Assembly (NCBI GenBank): GCA_004794655.1
Contig: SMMW01000001.1
Span: forward strand, 13,362,001-13,426,000
Source of the DNA: Marisa cornuarietis
Lineage: Eukaryota > Mollusca > Gastropoda > Architaenioglossa > Ampullariidae
Length of the DNA stretch: 64,000 nt
Direction: 5' to 3'
The translations under genes were made by a program, and so were the position numbers. Below are positions 12,819-25,713 of this stretch, piece after piece. The notes under the pieces are model-generated. The model was not told the DNA's origin and searched no databases. It saw nothing but the letters and a program-made list of their open reading frames with translations. The first letter of the stretch is position 1; each line of letters starts with the position of its first letter.

Positions 12819-13942
12819 TTAAAGGGCAACACGTACGTGCGCTAAGCGAAAATCGCTGGAAATAGAGCATAAAGTATCGCAAAAACATAGTCCAGTGGTA
12901 TTTTATGACGAAGAAATATTATATGATTGTTTTTTTCTAAATCACACCTAGATTTATAGAGAAAACAGGAAGTGACAAAAGGGTAGTATTTCTAAAAATA
13001 GGGTCTTCTGTATGAGCTGAATTCGAAGAGGAAAGATGAAATATTCGGTAAAAGAAAACAGACCAGAACACAATGTGCTGTTGCTGAATGATCTCTTCGA
13101 CACTTCCTAAAGATAATGGCTACAAAAGCCAGTAGATTAACTTTGTCCAGAGATCTGTATAAACTTACAGATCTTTGCTTTGTTCAAAAGTGCTGTGAAA
13201 ACTTCGCCCCCTTATCCCCCTCCAGCCGTATTCAAAAATTTTCTCAAAACGTTTCAAAGATGATTGTTATCCAGTCACTTAATCAAGTAAAATGAAGGGG
13301 TGTTCTTCCTACAGCAGTGCTATCTATAAAAAAGCACGAGCTGTTAAAACCGACTAGAATCGTTAGTAAAAAGCTTAAACAGAGATATGCAACATCGACA
13401 CTTTCTACACCGTTTTGGTCTACAAGTAACATCGTGACGCAGTCACCACACAACAAGGCGTATCCTTATTCAGCTCAATGCTAAAAACCACTAACAGCGT
13501 TGATTTTGCCCATTACATTTTGATCTGGAGAAGATTTACTTGCCAGTCTGCAAAGTGAACTCAATTTGGACCATTTTTTAAAACTTCTGTCAAAACTTCT
13601 AAATAAAGTTCAAATCTTTAGGTCTGTATTCCAAAATCAGCTGTTTCATTTTCTTGACAAAAATCGCTTTTTGAACACAACCTGAGTATTGTTTCTTCGT
13701 CTGACTCTCATAGATTTGTTGGACTCACTGTTAGAAATACTACTTAAATGCAAAGGAACTCTCCAGTGTAGGAAAGTAATTTTCTTCTGCTTTGCTCGTA
13801 GTAGGTATAAGAATGCCGATGTTTAAAGACTTGTATGTTGAAAAATAAACGTAATCATGTACTCATATTTTGGGAATTATTATTTTAAAATGAACTTAAC
13901 CCGATCATAAAGAAAAAATGTTGCACTCGTGTTACCCTTTAA
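12819..13942 (+). mobile_element. TTAA-flanked non-autonomous DNA transposon, copy 1
   Basis: The element body (12823-13938, 1116 bp) starts AGGGCAACACG and its right end, reverse complemented, starts AGGGTAACACG, giving an 11-bp terminal inverted repeat with one mismatch. Both ends abut TTAA (12819-12822 and 13939-13942), the hallmark target site of piggyBac-type transposases. No transposase frame exists, so it would be a non-autonomous derivative. A second, longer copy lies at 61911-63286. The two align over most of their length, for example AACAGGAAGTGAC, GGTAAAAGAAAAC and TTTTGGGAATTATTATTTTA in the same order. Confidence 0.87.
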
Positions 13943-16839
13943 AAAGATAGCTAACTATATTTAGTCCACATGTAGTTTTGCGTGTTAACACTTTTGCAAC
14001 TTGTACACCCTTTCCCCCCGCCTGCCTGGCACTGACTGTCCTCTGACATCCTGCAAACAGGCAGACGGGATGCGGGCAGCCGATGAGAAGCATACGTGTC
14101 TGTCCCCTCATGCACTCCTGTGTCCTGTCTGTCCTGTACTGGAGGTTCCTTGCTTGTCCCTTAAAATTTACCTTGCTTTATGACTCACTTAATATAAATT
14201 TAATATGTTACTATGAAAAAAGCTCCTGGATTTATTGAATTTCGAGTCCCACCTGCGGTTGACTTGGGCGGGCCAGACAAATAATTTCATGGGCCAGACG
14301 GCACTCCTGCGCTAGAGTTTTAGAGATAAAACAGCGACAGAAGCTGGTAAACATTAGCAAAAATATCCACTCTTTCCCAGTCTATCAAAAAAATCAGCTG
14401 AGCATCAAGTTTTAGGTACACCCCAGCTTGACACTCTTCTAACAAAAAGGTGGCTTCCACTAGTTTGCTCACACATTTGGACTTTTATTAAAGAGCATCA
14501 AAGAACCTCAGAAAAAGAGCGCTACAGGTGACTGAGAGAAAATTCAAGTCTCCGAAACAAAATACAAAGGGGACAGCATTCACTGTAATAAAACATTTCT
14601 GTACGACACCTGTGAACTACCTGTGACTTCGACTCAGTCAATGTAATCAGATTCCTCACGCGGTTCAAGGATGCAGAGACCTGACAGGCAAGTCGCGGAT
14701 GAGGCGATGAAAGGGGAGCCGCACACGGAGACGATAACTCAATGACATCGTCAGGGTTGGGTCGGAAGAGGGCGGGCACCAAAGCACATTAGAAAGTGAT
14801 TCCGGTCCTTTTGCAGTAATTGCCACCGGAAAGGCGCACCTTCACGAAACACTCAGTGCCTGTTCTCGTGGAGACATAGGTCGGAGTGCACTGTGTCCCG
14901 CACGGAGATCAGTCGAACCTGAAGATCAAACGCCATCAATAACGAAAACTCTTGACACTCTTCGTCTTCCTCCTCTTCAGTTTGTTCTCTCGTCTTCTTT
15001 TTTTGTTATTCCTTTCTTCTTGAAACCCATCCACTCTCGGCCTGCTCTTCGTTGTTCTCCGTTCTCAAACATTTGTTCGTTTAATTTTAAACCCTTTTTT
15101 CAAGTAAAACACAAACCAAGACTGCTTTCCTAAATCCTAACCCTTTCTATGGAGCTCTGTCTCTTTCCCTCACCCAATCTCTTTTTTTTTTCTCTCTCTC
15201 TCTCTCCAGCCACAATTTCATGCACCACAAGTATCCATTAAACTTTTTTTATGTTGACTTATCTGATTCTGTTCGCAAAAAACCTAACCCGCAGGGCCTT
15301 CAATCTTTCTACAAGTGCAGACCCTTAGCATGCTGCTGTTCCTTTTTTAAATTAAATGAAGCTGACATCTGCAAGGGAGCCAATTTTGGAACACGCTGCT
15401 TCGTATCGGTCATAGCGGTGCAAATGATCAAGAGTAGTCAAGCGGAGAAATGTTAAGTTTATAATGCAATGACTTTACCTTTCCAAACTATTACGAAGAA
15501 AGATGAAAATGAGGTTGAAGATGAGGCAGCAATTCTTGCAATTTTGTATTTGACAGAGTCTGACATTTATGAATTTGAGAGTCTTTTTTTCGTGAGGTAA
15601 AACATTGGAGAAAGGAGAGAGAGAGGAGAGGGGTAGCCTGTTTGGAAATACTTCCTCATTGGGTGAGCAGGGGCACTTTTTACTCCATGCAGGTATAGGA
15701 CCTGTTTATGTTGGCACTCTGGGAACCTCAAACTCAGAATGGTTCCCTTGTACAAAGTTTAATTCCTAATCTATGCACGGTCAGGAAAGGAAAGAAACGA
15801 TAGATTGACGATGACCAAGACGATGACGAAAGAACAAGGCAGATATATGAACCATCGTCATCAAAAGTGGCAACAGCACATACCACTTCATCCCGAGGCT
15901 CAGATGTTGTAATGGAGCTTATCGATAGACACTTGGCATTTTGGAAAATGGTCTGGCCATGAATGATCATGGCTTTTCATTTCTGCCCAAGTTGCCTAAA
16001 AGACCGACTCCCGTGCCCAGACGCTCCCTGTTTAGCCAACGACTGATCATAAATAAAACAGGAAGCTGGTTAAAACAGAAGCACTGCTGCCTGCAATTCC
16101 TCCTTCCCCCAACTCTCTCGCCTTTTATTACAGATATTTTTTCCCCTAAGCATTTGATGTATTGCGTGCTCTAGAGGTTGGTAACGGTGACTGGCTCTCG
16201 TTCAAACATTTCCGCAACTGCCAACATCCGGGCCTCCTTCTGCCACCGATTGCTAGAGATATCACCTGTAAACAAGCCTCGCTGCCAAGTTTTCTGCCGC
16301 CATCACCACCTGTTGAGCCAGTGATAAAAGTTTACCTGCAAGGATTAGGAGACTACAGGTAACCCAAGCTCCATCCTTTGCCAATGTTAGGAGACCCTGC
16401 AGGAATGCAGCAGCAACCGAGTAGCGAAGCGTACATCGCAGATAACATCGAGGGAGATCATGCAGGAAGTGGTGGAAGGGATAGGCGGGGTTAACTCGGT
16501 CAGGGGCGGGTAGACTGCCTTAAACGATAGCTAGGGACTGAAACGAACCATGATATGAGAAGAAACGCTTGCGCTTGTTAACTTATGTGAATGTTCATGC
16601 CCTCTGCTTCTGCGGCTGCAGCATTCACTGTTGCCACCACTGTCTCTGCTGCAGACCTTTAAAAAAAAGACATTCCTTTATGCTGTCTACAATGCGCTGT
16701 CGTGTGGGCGAGGTTTGCAATCAGTCCTTTTTGTATTACTTGTAAGCTTTTACTACTTACCCTAAGTTCCTTACGTTCTCACTGCTCGCCGCCGAGGCCT
16801 CGTTGCAGATTCAAAAGCTATCAGCGCACAAATCGCAAG
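13943..16839. other. Gene-free region
   Basis: I see no supported gene, RNA or distinct repeat here apart from short pyrimidine tracts near 15180-15210. Open frames are short and do not resemble known proteins. Confidence 0.5.
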
Positions 16840-17202
16840 CGTGGACACTGGTCATAACTGATACAACTCTTCGGGGTGGACACGGGTCATAGCCGATACA
16901 ATAACACTTTGGGGTGGACACGGGTCATGGCTGATACAACAACACTTCGGGGTGGACACGGGTCATAGCTGGTACAACAACACTTCGGGGTGGACACGGG
17001 TCATAGCTGATACAGTAACACTTTGGGTGGACACGGGTCATAGCTGATACCACACTTCGGGGTGGACACGGGTCATAGCTGACACAATAACACTTCGGGG
17101 TGGACACGGGTCATAGCTGATACAATAACACTTCGGGGTGGACACGGGTCATAGCTGATACAATAACACTTCGGGGTGGACACGGGTCATAGCTGATACA
17201 AC
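16840..17202. repeat. Minisatellite, ~38-bp unit, about 10 copies
   Basis: Tandem units read close to 'aacacttcggggtggacacg' followed by 'ggtcatagctgatacaat'. About ten copies are present with only point changes (cttcgg/ctttgg, gatacaata/gatacaaca) and small length changes of one to four bases. The central copies are nearly identical, implying recent expansion or homogenisation. Confidence 0.95.
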
Positions 17203-18299
17203 GTTACAACACTACGCGGTGACGGCGCACGCCTCTCTTACCATCGTACGAAAAGAGAAAAGAGAATCAGCGCCTTTACTTGCACGATCCGGCAAGAGAC
17301 AGCCTATAAACAAGTATGACGTGAGAGAATAAACATTTGACACCATGCAACGTTCCACTCAGCTTCCCTCACCCAGTCCTCCTTCATCCCTTTCTCTACC
17401 CAACCCCCGATCTCACCACCCTCCCCCCCACACAGCCCCGTCTTTGCATCTTGGTACTGCTACAGACATGGTGGAAGCTTGAATTTTGCAAAATAAGCAG
17501 GTTTCCACGGCGGTTTACTCCGCGGGTGCACGTCCGAACGCTTCCTATGCTTGTTACCCCCCGTACCTGCCTGGATTCTCTTAGTTTTTCGGGCGTATCT
17601 TCTGAGGTTCCTATTTGCTTTCAATAAAACAATAGCGACAGTGAAAGCACCAGCATCGTTATCTCTTCAAATATTATGACACTGCCTTCCCAAAATAGTG
17701 GATGGATATATTCCAGTGCTCCTCATCGAAACGTTACACTCTCTTCCCTGACACGTGGCGAGCAGACGCACAAACACAACAAACGACGGGCATGCTATAA
17801 ACACACCGTGGGGAGAAGTGTTCCTTTTATTCGAATGTATTCCTTTCCTTTCACAATGCAAGACGTGGCTGGGGCTGACAGCCTCTACAGGCACGGAGAA
17901 TGTTTCGTCACCTGGCCGGGTGAGCCCGAGTTCTTCCTCATTCTTGAGAGCGTGCACTGAGGAAAACTTCAATCCTAGATGTCATCAATAGAATTGCAAC
18001 CTAGAAACAAAGAGAGAGAGAGAGAGTAAAGGCTTTTGGCAGTGGTGTTCGTATGTGGTCGGTGCTACAATACGCCAACCGAAGGAGTTTTAAACCCCTG
18101 TGCTGAATCAGGACCACTAATCTTTCTAGCAGTCGCTTTCGGTTACTGCACACTGCTCAGCTCTACACTTTTAACCCCCGAGGGTTTGCTTTGAAATACT
18201 TTTTCACCTGCATTCCTCAAGCACCAACGTCGTCTGACTGCGGCGTGTCGGTTTTGCGTGTTTTTTGTTTGTTTATTTTTACATAGGTGTGTAAGTAGT
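17203..18299. other. Gene-free spacer between two minisatellites
   Basis: No gene supported. Short open frames of 90-100 codons at 17337-17972 overlap on both strands and show no domain or amphipathic pattern that would separate them from chance. Confidence 0.5.
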
Positions 18300-18655
18300 A
18301 GTGCATTTAGTGGCGACAGCTAGTGAGTGGTTATTGATGCCACCAAGTGAGTGAGTGGTTATAGATGCCACCAACTGAGTGAGTGGTTATTGATGACACC
18401 GAGTGAGTGAGTGGTGATTGCTGACAGCAAGAGAGTGGTTATTGATGACACCGAGTGAGTGAGTGGTGATTGCTGACAGCAAGTGAGTGGTTATTGATGA
18501 CACCGAGTGAGTGAGTGGTGATTGCTGACAGCAAGTGAGTGGTTATTGATGACACCGAGTGAGTGAGTGGTGATTGCTGACAGCAAGTGAGTGGTTATTG
18601 ATGACACCGAGTGAGTGAGTGGTGATTGCTGACAGCAAGTGAGTGGTGATTGTTG
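18300..18655. repeat. Composite minisatellite, 52-bp higher-order unit
   Basis: The array begins with single related units ('agtgagtggttat', 'gatgccaccaa') and then settles into about five near-identical 52-bp units. Each unit pairs 'gtgagtggttattgatgaca' + 'ccga' with 'gtgagtgagtggtgattgct' + 'gacagcaa'. The two halves are related to each other, so the 52-bp period is a higher-order repeat built from a shorter ancestral unit. Confidence 0.95.
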
Positions 18656-20259
18656 AAAAAGTGGTAACCTTCATTTAAGACGATCCTCGTGCAAATTTCT
18701 CTTGGCAAAGAAATTCTTACCTTGTATTCCTAAATTAAATGAAGTGCACGTCTATAAATTTTATTAAGTATATATATATATATATGATATACGCACACAC
18801 ACACTCACACAGAGAGAGAAAGAGAGTACTTCTGCTTCAAAGGTAAAAGTTTAGAAGCAAGGTTAAGTCTGGCTATTCTCCAAGCCCCTCCGGCATTTAA
18901 CTGGAAAGCTGTCCCGATGCGACTGGGGTGCCCTTTTGAAGCTAACACGGCTTCTTATCGTTGCACCACGAGTCTTCAGTTCTCAAAATACCTCAAAATA
19001 TTTCGAACTTCTCTGGGCTCGTTACACAGACCCACCAGTGTTTATGGGATGAAGCAAAGTTCTGAAAATGTTATGATTCGCAGTGTCTTTAGAAAACAGC
19101 GGAGGAGTAAGCACATTCCACTGCGAGAAAGAGAGTTCTAGCACATGGCTATTTTCTGTTCCTAGACAGAATGCTCTTTTATCTGTTAACCCAGCTTCAA
19201 CCAGTGAAAACGCTCCTTACAAATTCAAAGGGATTTAATTTAAAAATGATTTTGTTTTTAAATGACAATAGATAAAAATGCTAATTAGTTCAGATAGGCA
19301 TTAGAAAATAGATATTTACTATTAATGCAAAATGTTCTAGGCTGTCTTAAGCTGTAGACTCTTATATGATTACTCTAGAGTAATGGTTTGCCTCTGCTCC
19401 TGCAGACTACTCGCTTCTGAACTGTTAGGAATCCTTTCTCTCTCTCCCTCTCTCACTACATTTCATACCTAACAACTCGAACTTCTTGAATAAACGTATC
19501 TCGTCTGAGACTCCATCATCAAAACAATCAGGCAGTTTTCAGAACGATATATCGTGAAGCAGACACGCGCCTTTCTAACGTTAATATTCGCAATGTCACG
19601 TGCTTTTAGTGGCTTTAGGTGTGATAGTGATATTTTATACATCCTTCATTATGCCCTGTCCACAGTCTTCCAGTTTTCAAACTCATTACAAGATTCGAAA
19701 CCAGAATCCAGTCAAAGTTAGTTACATCATGGAACAATTACATGACTAATTAAGTGACCAGGCGACACAATAGTTAATTTGATTAAGTTGTGCGAGAAAT
19801 TAAGAAAGGGCAACAGGAAATAAAAAAGGAAGAAATTCACAAATAGCTCTACAAGCTGTAACGTTTCTCAGGATATAAAGCTTCTATCACGTCTTCCTCG
19901 TTTTTCTTTACAGCCGAGTTATAATTGATGACATCCATCAGCACACCAAGGAAACACTGCAATGTAAGGCACGAAACCTAAGAGGTTTTAATGAATTAAT
20001 TACATCCTCTTGGAAGAAACGGACGTAAGCGCCTTCAGCAAGACATTAGTTTCCCATCGCGACCTCTGATGCACGCAACACGCCTTCAGGGACTACACTA
20101 CACTGTCATTAGGACCCAGCCTTCTCGGATGTTTTGGCAAAAGCCTTTCTGGTGAAAGAGACATTTTAAAGACTAACACTCAGCTTTGCATGTAATTCAA
20201 AAGTAGGAATCTCCTTTGTAGGCCGTACAAGTCATTTCTGTTACCGATAGTAGGCCAGG
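18656..20259. other. Gene-free region
   Basis: A short TA run (about 18770-18786) and CA/GA runs (about 18790-18826) only; otherwise no feature I can support. Confidence 0.5.
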
Positions 20260-20722
20260 CGGTGTCACGGTCTATGGCTTTGCCTAACCTACCACTTTGC
20301 CTCTCACAGTGCGCATGCGCAGGGGTCAGCAGATCATGTCCACCACATGACGTGTTTGTCATATTCTGGAAAGGTTTGCGAGCATTTTAAGCTATGCAGT
20401 ACATATTCATAAACGTATGTATTTTATTACATCTTGTAACTGTGTATATACTATGTAGTGCGGAAATAAAGAATGAAATCTAAGTAGTCAAAACGACTGA
20501 ATTACTTCCCTTGACTTCTATGTACGATCGGTCATTTGTATCGCTAAACGACAATAACAGCCGACGAACGATTACTTCACATAACACATTTCTTTCAAAC
20601 TAATTAAAAATCGGTCTGTGCGTACTATATTAGCAAGCTATAATACTATACAACGCCCCCTGCGCATGCGCACTATGAGAGGCAAAATGGTAGCTTAGGC
20701 AAAGCCATAGATCGTGACACCG
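20260..20722. mobile_element. Inverted-repeat element with 66-bp arms
   Basis: The left arm (20260-20325) and right arm (20657-20722) are each 66 bp and reverse complementary with only a few mismatches. Shared blocks include TCTATGGCTTTGCCTAA after one mismatch and TGCGCATGCGCAGGGG at the inner edge. The 331-bp spacer is AT-rich and has no reading frame. It looks like a MITE; no flanking duplication was resolved, so the true ends may lie slightly outside the arms. Confidence 0.85.
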
Positions 20723-20788
20723 GTACTACAAGTATAGTATTCGGTCTTTTAGGCATATAACTGGGAAGGGCGAGAGAAAAAAAAATCC

Positions 20789-20792
<4 letters not shown>

Positions 20793-20852
<60 letters not shown>
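20793..20852. repeat. (CA)n microsatellite
   Basis: A pure CA run of about 60 bases, just right of the inverted-repeat element. Confidence 0.97.
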
Positions 20853-20853
<1 letters not shown>

Positions 20854-23800
20854 GAGAATCCACACAATTTAAGTCTTCTGCTCTGGCCCGCATCAAGTGG
20901 AATATGCTCTTTCACATTCCCCCTCTTAGCCCATAAATTCTCCCCAAATCACAAAAAATCTTGTATTAAGTTGGTAGAAAACATTAATGGAAACGACTTT
21001 AATTCTTTATCGCGAAAGATGCTAAACTTTAAAAACAGTAGGTAGCTACCTAACTAGCGGCGCAACCTGTAGGGACCACACTCATACACGACTGTGTGCC
21101 CTCGCCCTACACCAAGCAGATCAACAAGCAGTTAGAGAGACAGCTGCTGTTAAAAAGTCCGTGCATCTATCTATTCATCCATTCTCTTGTCTGTCTGTCT
21201 GCCTGCCTCTCTCGCGTATTAAACTGTATTTCTGGATGCGCCGAGGGCCAGCATGCATTCAGACATTTTTGAAAAAAAAACCTCCGCTACAGATAATGGC
21301 GCAAAAATAGCCTCATCACTGTATAAAGGCATTGATGCCAAGCATCTTTTGGCTGCGCTCCAGAGCGATTTTGCAATGAGACTTAATTACGCTGCACGCG
21401 CAGGCCAGCCGGTGAAGGTTTCCCCTGTTTCGTGATTGAAAAGCGACGTGGGGATGGGTGACGTCACGTTAGCCCAAAGCTCGCGAGACAAGACAGGTAT
21501 TCTAAAAAACATACCCACATGTGAAATTTCATTTAAGCAGAGATGGGAGCGTAACATCGACGTTTGCCAAAACTACAAAAAGTACACAAAAAATATTAGA
21601 ACGAATAAAGATGTATCCTATGGGATTTTTTGTTGTTGTTTCATGTGTCTGCGTAGGCCGGCCGCCTGCCCACTACCCTCACCTGCATGTATACACAAAA
21701 CAACTCATAACATGCCTACATGTGTGTGTGTTCGTGTGTGTATGTGTGAGTCTGTGCGCGTGCGTGTGTGTGTGAGACGGAAACAGAAAGAAAGAAGGAG
21801 AAAGAGAGAATAAATCTTAAACTCATACAAACATCTCAAGATCAAGTCCTTTCCGAAAATCATTGAAATAAAGAATTAAGGACAAAGAGGAAAAAAAAAA
21901 GACTTATATTAGGGAAAGAAGGAGGAGGAGGAGAAAAAATAAGAGGAGGAGGAGGAGAAGGAGAAGAAAAAGAAGGCGAAGGAGAAGAAGAAAGAGATGA
22001 AGGAAGAAAAAAGGAAGAGAAGAACGTGGAGGAGAAGGATGTGGAGTAGAAGAGTAAGGAGAATGTAAAGGTTGGTCGGGTGGTGGGGGGGGAGGATGCT
22101 TGATATTTGGCAGCTCCAAGTGTACTTCAGACCGCAATGAGAGGTACAAATTGCATGCTCCAGCTCGCGTCTAAACAGCTTGTGGTGTTCTGACAATCAG
22201 CAGGATAACGAGAGGAGCGACGACGATGATAGAGCTTCTGCTGGTGCTGGTGCTTGGGGAATAACAGAGGAAATGGCGGACAAACCAAGATGGGTTTTGA
22301 ACTCATGGTCAATGAGAGCCACCGGGGGATCCAAACAGGGCGAGTATACAGTCCGGCTAAGCTGGATGGTAAATTACTCACAAAATATTCGTAGTTTTGC
22401 TGACAGCAGGTCTGTCGGGACTAGTCTAGTTGGATGGTCAGTTACTAGCAGTCAGCTACTGTTCTAATTGATAATAAATTAGCTAACTGATTTGCGCATG
22501 GAGGCGTGGTGTGCACCCGGTCAATTCACGCACCTCGCAGTCTGTGGACCTGTAATGACAGCTGTGTCGTGTGGGGAAAGATGGAAAGACAGATGGCAAA
22601 ACCAGTTTGTGAACGAAGAAGTAAAAGAAAAGAAGAAAAATTAGAGCGATTTAGTCATCCTTCGGCTCATCATTCAGCTTTTGCAGACCCTCTCGTGCCA
22701 CCCAAGCTGCTTCCTCCTGCATACTCTGAAGCTTCGTGTGGAAACAACTGCGTAGAAGATAGAAGCACAGCATCAACCCCCTGCCCATGCTGTCAGTTCA
22801 TATAGCGGTAAGACCAGCTGTATGATTAATTAGAGGACGTGCTGGTTTTATTTTCCTACAGTTACTATTCTTCTCCTGTGAGGCCGAATGCTTTATAAAT
22901 ATAATGAAAAACCAAGACCGACTTTGGCGATCGTACAAGGTCCCCTTTGCGAGGAGGCATCTATCTTTTACTCAATCAGATATGTAAATATATCAACAGT
23001 TTTCATTCTCTTCCGACTTCTGTTCTTTGCCCCTGCGGTTGAAGTTGTACAAGTATGCTCGGAATGAATGTCTGCATGTGTTTAGCACCCGAAAGAAAAA
23101 GTAGGCTCACCTGAAGTGCGGAAATTTCACAAACAGGACGAAATTTCATAAAATCTCGAATCAAACACGATTTTCTTCTTCGATTGCTTTAGACTCATTT
23201 ACTCTTTACTCTAAGAAGCAAACAACAACAGTTGTCCATAAAACGAATAGTAGTGCTGATCGCTAGCGAGATTCAGCCGTTGAACAAAGACAAGCTGCTA
23301 CCCTGGGGGTAAGTAAGCTGTTAGGACCCACGAGAGCTGTCAATTACCATAGACCAGGCACATCACAATTATCTACAGAGGAGGCATCTGTACAATAGCC
23401 TCTTAAAAGATATTACTGAAAGAATGAAGAGTTTGCAGAAAGGTCTCTAGAGCATCTTCTCCTTAAATAATAAAGTGCCCCAGGAGGTAGTTGTCACTAA
23501 CGAAAAAGGAATTTCAAATAAAGTTCAAGCTGCTTTGCTAAAAGTAGTTTAGGCGGGCACTAAAAATAGGAAAGATATTCTCTGAAGTAACTGCGGTGAA
23601 TCAGTAATGGTGGATGGCATCCGGCAGCTGTCTAATTTTCTAGGTAACGTCTTGAGATGATGGGGTGTTAGAAAAGAGAGAAGGTCAGGAGTGTAGGGGG
23701 AGGGAGCAGACCCGTCATCAAGAAAGTGTACCGCACTTTGGGAGGTCAAAAGTCACTACCATTACAAGAAAATCATAGGTTACAGCATGAGGCGTGCAGA

Positions 23801-25627
23801 TCATAAGCACGCGGTGTATTCAGGTGGAAGCAGGGTCACCAGTAGCGGGTTGCACTACAAGATGTGGCTAAACGACAGGCACAGGTTGTTAAGTCTATCA
23901 ACTGTTTATCTCATCATCAAGCAAGAGAAACGACCAGCACTGCACGTGCCACATGCGCGTTCGTCAGCAGAATTTACAACCTTTCTGGAAACATGCCTGA
24001 CACTGATAATTTATACAACTGGGGGTCCTCCTCCCCTGTCTAGTGTGCCAGGGGACACCGCGCACACAGGAATGGGTTAGAGAAGGGGAAAAAATTGGCA
24101 GACAGCACAGGTGTGATGCCCTTTCTGTCCTTGCCATCCTGATTACACGGGTACATCAAAGAAACGCTTGCTTTTGAGAAGTTAAAATACAGCACGTCAT
24201 CATCATGATGATGTTACAGGGAAACAAGGAGGGAGATTTAGCTGTCAATGTCGGATTTCATGGGCATGGCCAAGACAAACAGAGCATATGTAGACTTACA
24301 GATGCTCATACAGACACTGATGCAAAATACGCTCACCCAACTACAGCTGGCCATCTCTTCGAGGTATATTGCAATAAGTAAATAAAATGCTATGACTTTC
24401 TAACTTTAACTTCCCTCAAGTAGCGACATTCCAAAGTGGAGAGTTTAGGTTACAACGTTTTCACAAAGCCAGCGAAAGTCCCTGGCCAAGTTTACTGTTC
24501 CTTCCAGCACTGCGGAGGTAATCCCACATTTCTCTCAATGCATCACACGACTGTCAGGAAACAAAACGCTCCAAAACATGTTCTGAAGGATCAGCAGTGG
24601 AGAAAATCCACAGTGGCTCACACTCTTTCAGTTAAAACCGCAGGGTCGATTAGTCATCCCAGCTATGTCCCCTAGCGAGCAAGTTCCTCCCCAGTGTGAA
24701 TTGCTATGCACTTTCCTAGAGAAATTTAAAGCTATAACAATTCTTTTAAAGAAACAAATAATAATATGCATTTACTCATAAAATTGAGATTTTTGTACTA
24801 TTTAAGGCTGACGCATTAATATTCATCTTTTCATAATCAGGCTTCGCGAGAGATATGTCGGTTAATCAAGGCTTTTCGGCTCCAGACGCTGTCAACGTGA
24901 GTGAGTGAGGAGTAACAGGGTACACAGATTGTTGAAGATTACAGTCGGTTCAGAATATATCTACAAGAGGTGACAGGTGTGATCCCCCAACCCATGCTAC
25001 AGTACAGCCGATCATATTAAATAACATAAAATGACAGCACTTCCTCAGACGCCTGTAACCCAGTGGTGGTAAGTATATAGTGCGAGTAAGCACATCTTCT
25101 CCTCACACATTCATCCAGAAGCAGGCAGCGAGCCAGCAAATATACTACCCTTTATTTGAGTGGGCTTAAACAAATGCCACGGCTGCGTTTCCTCCACATT
25201 AAAACTTCAGCGCCGAGTTGCAAGCGCCGAAGCTTTCTCTACTTACCTGTGTGTGTCGCCAGCCAGATCTCAAACCTGTCTAGATTGGTTGGTTGGTTTG
25301 GTAGGAAAGTGCTTCCATCTTGAGGCGATTTCACACCATGAGGAAAGTCGGTGCATTCAGTGAAGTATAAAGATCTCTGAAAGTTCATGGCGATGCGGAT
25401 GCCAGCGAAGCTAAGCAAAACCAGACCCGGAAGTCGTCTTTTGAGAGTTATCACAAGTAGCACTAACAACAGCATTTTCGTTTGCTTTTATTTGAAAAAT
25501 GTATGAGAGGCAAGGTTGGACGTTCGAAGTTTTGAGGCATGCAGACATTCCAACGATATTTTATTATATGTTTTGTTGCTGTAGTAAATATTAACGTAGT
25601 TTAATCGTACACCCCACACAGCTATGG

Positions 25628-25713
25628 GCCGACATTAAAACTGGAAGAAGTCAAACCGACACAAGATGTGAAGGTCAGATGCCCGCATAATTATCCGAAA
25701 AGGTGGATATCTT
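25628..25713 (+). repeat. Diverged dispersed repeat, unit 1
   Basis: Shares a string of blocks in order with 27848-27938: GACAT, GTCAAACCGACAC, TGAAGGTCA, TCCGAAAAGG and GATAT. Length is about 85-90 bp. Family unknown. Confidence 0.65.

Noticed and set aside
21904..22196. Leu/Phe/Ser-rich minus-strand frames resembling a signal or membrane segment
   Set aside because: Product of a GGA/GAA purine tract; two overlapping frames show the same low-complexity pattern.
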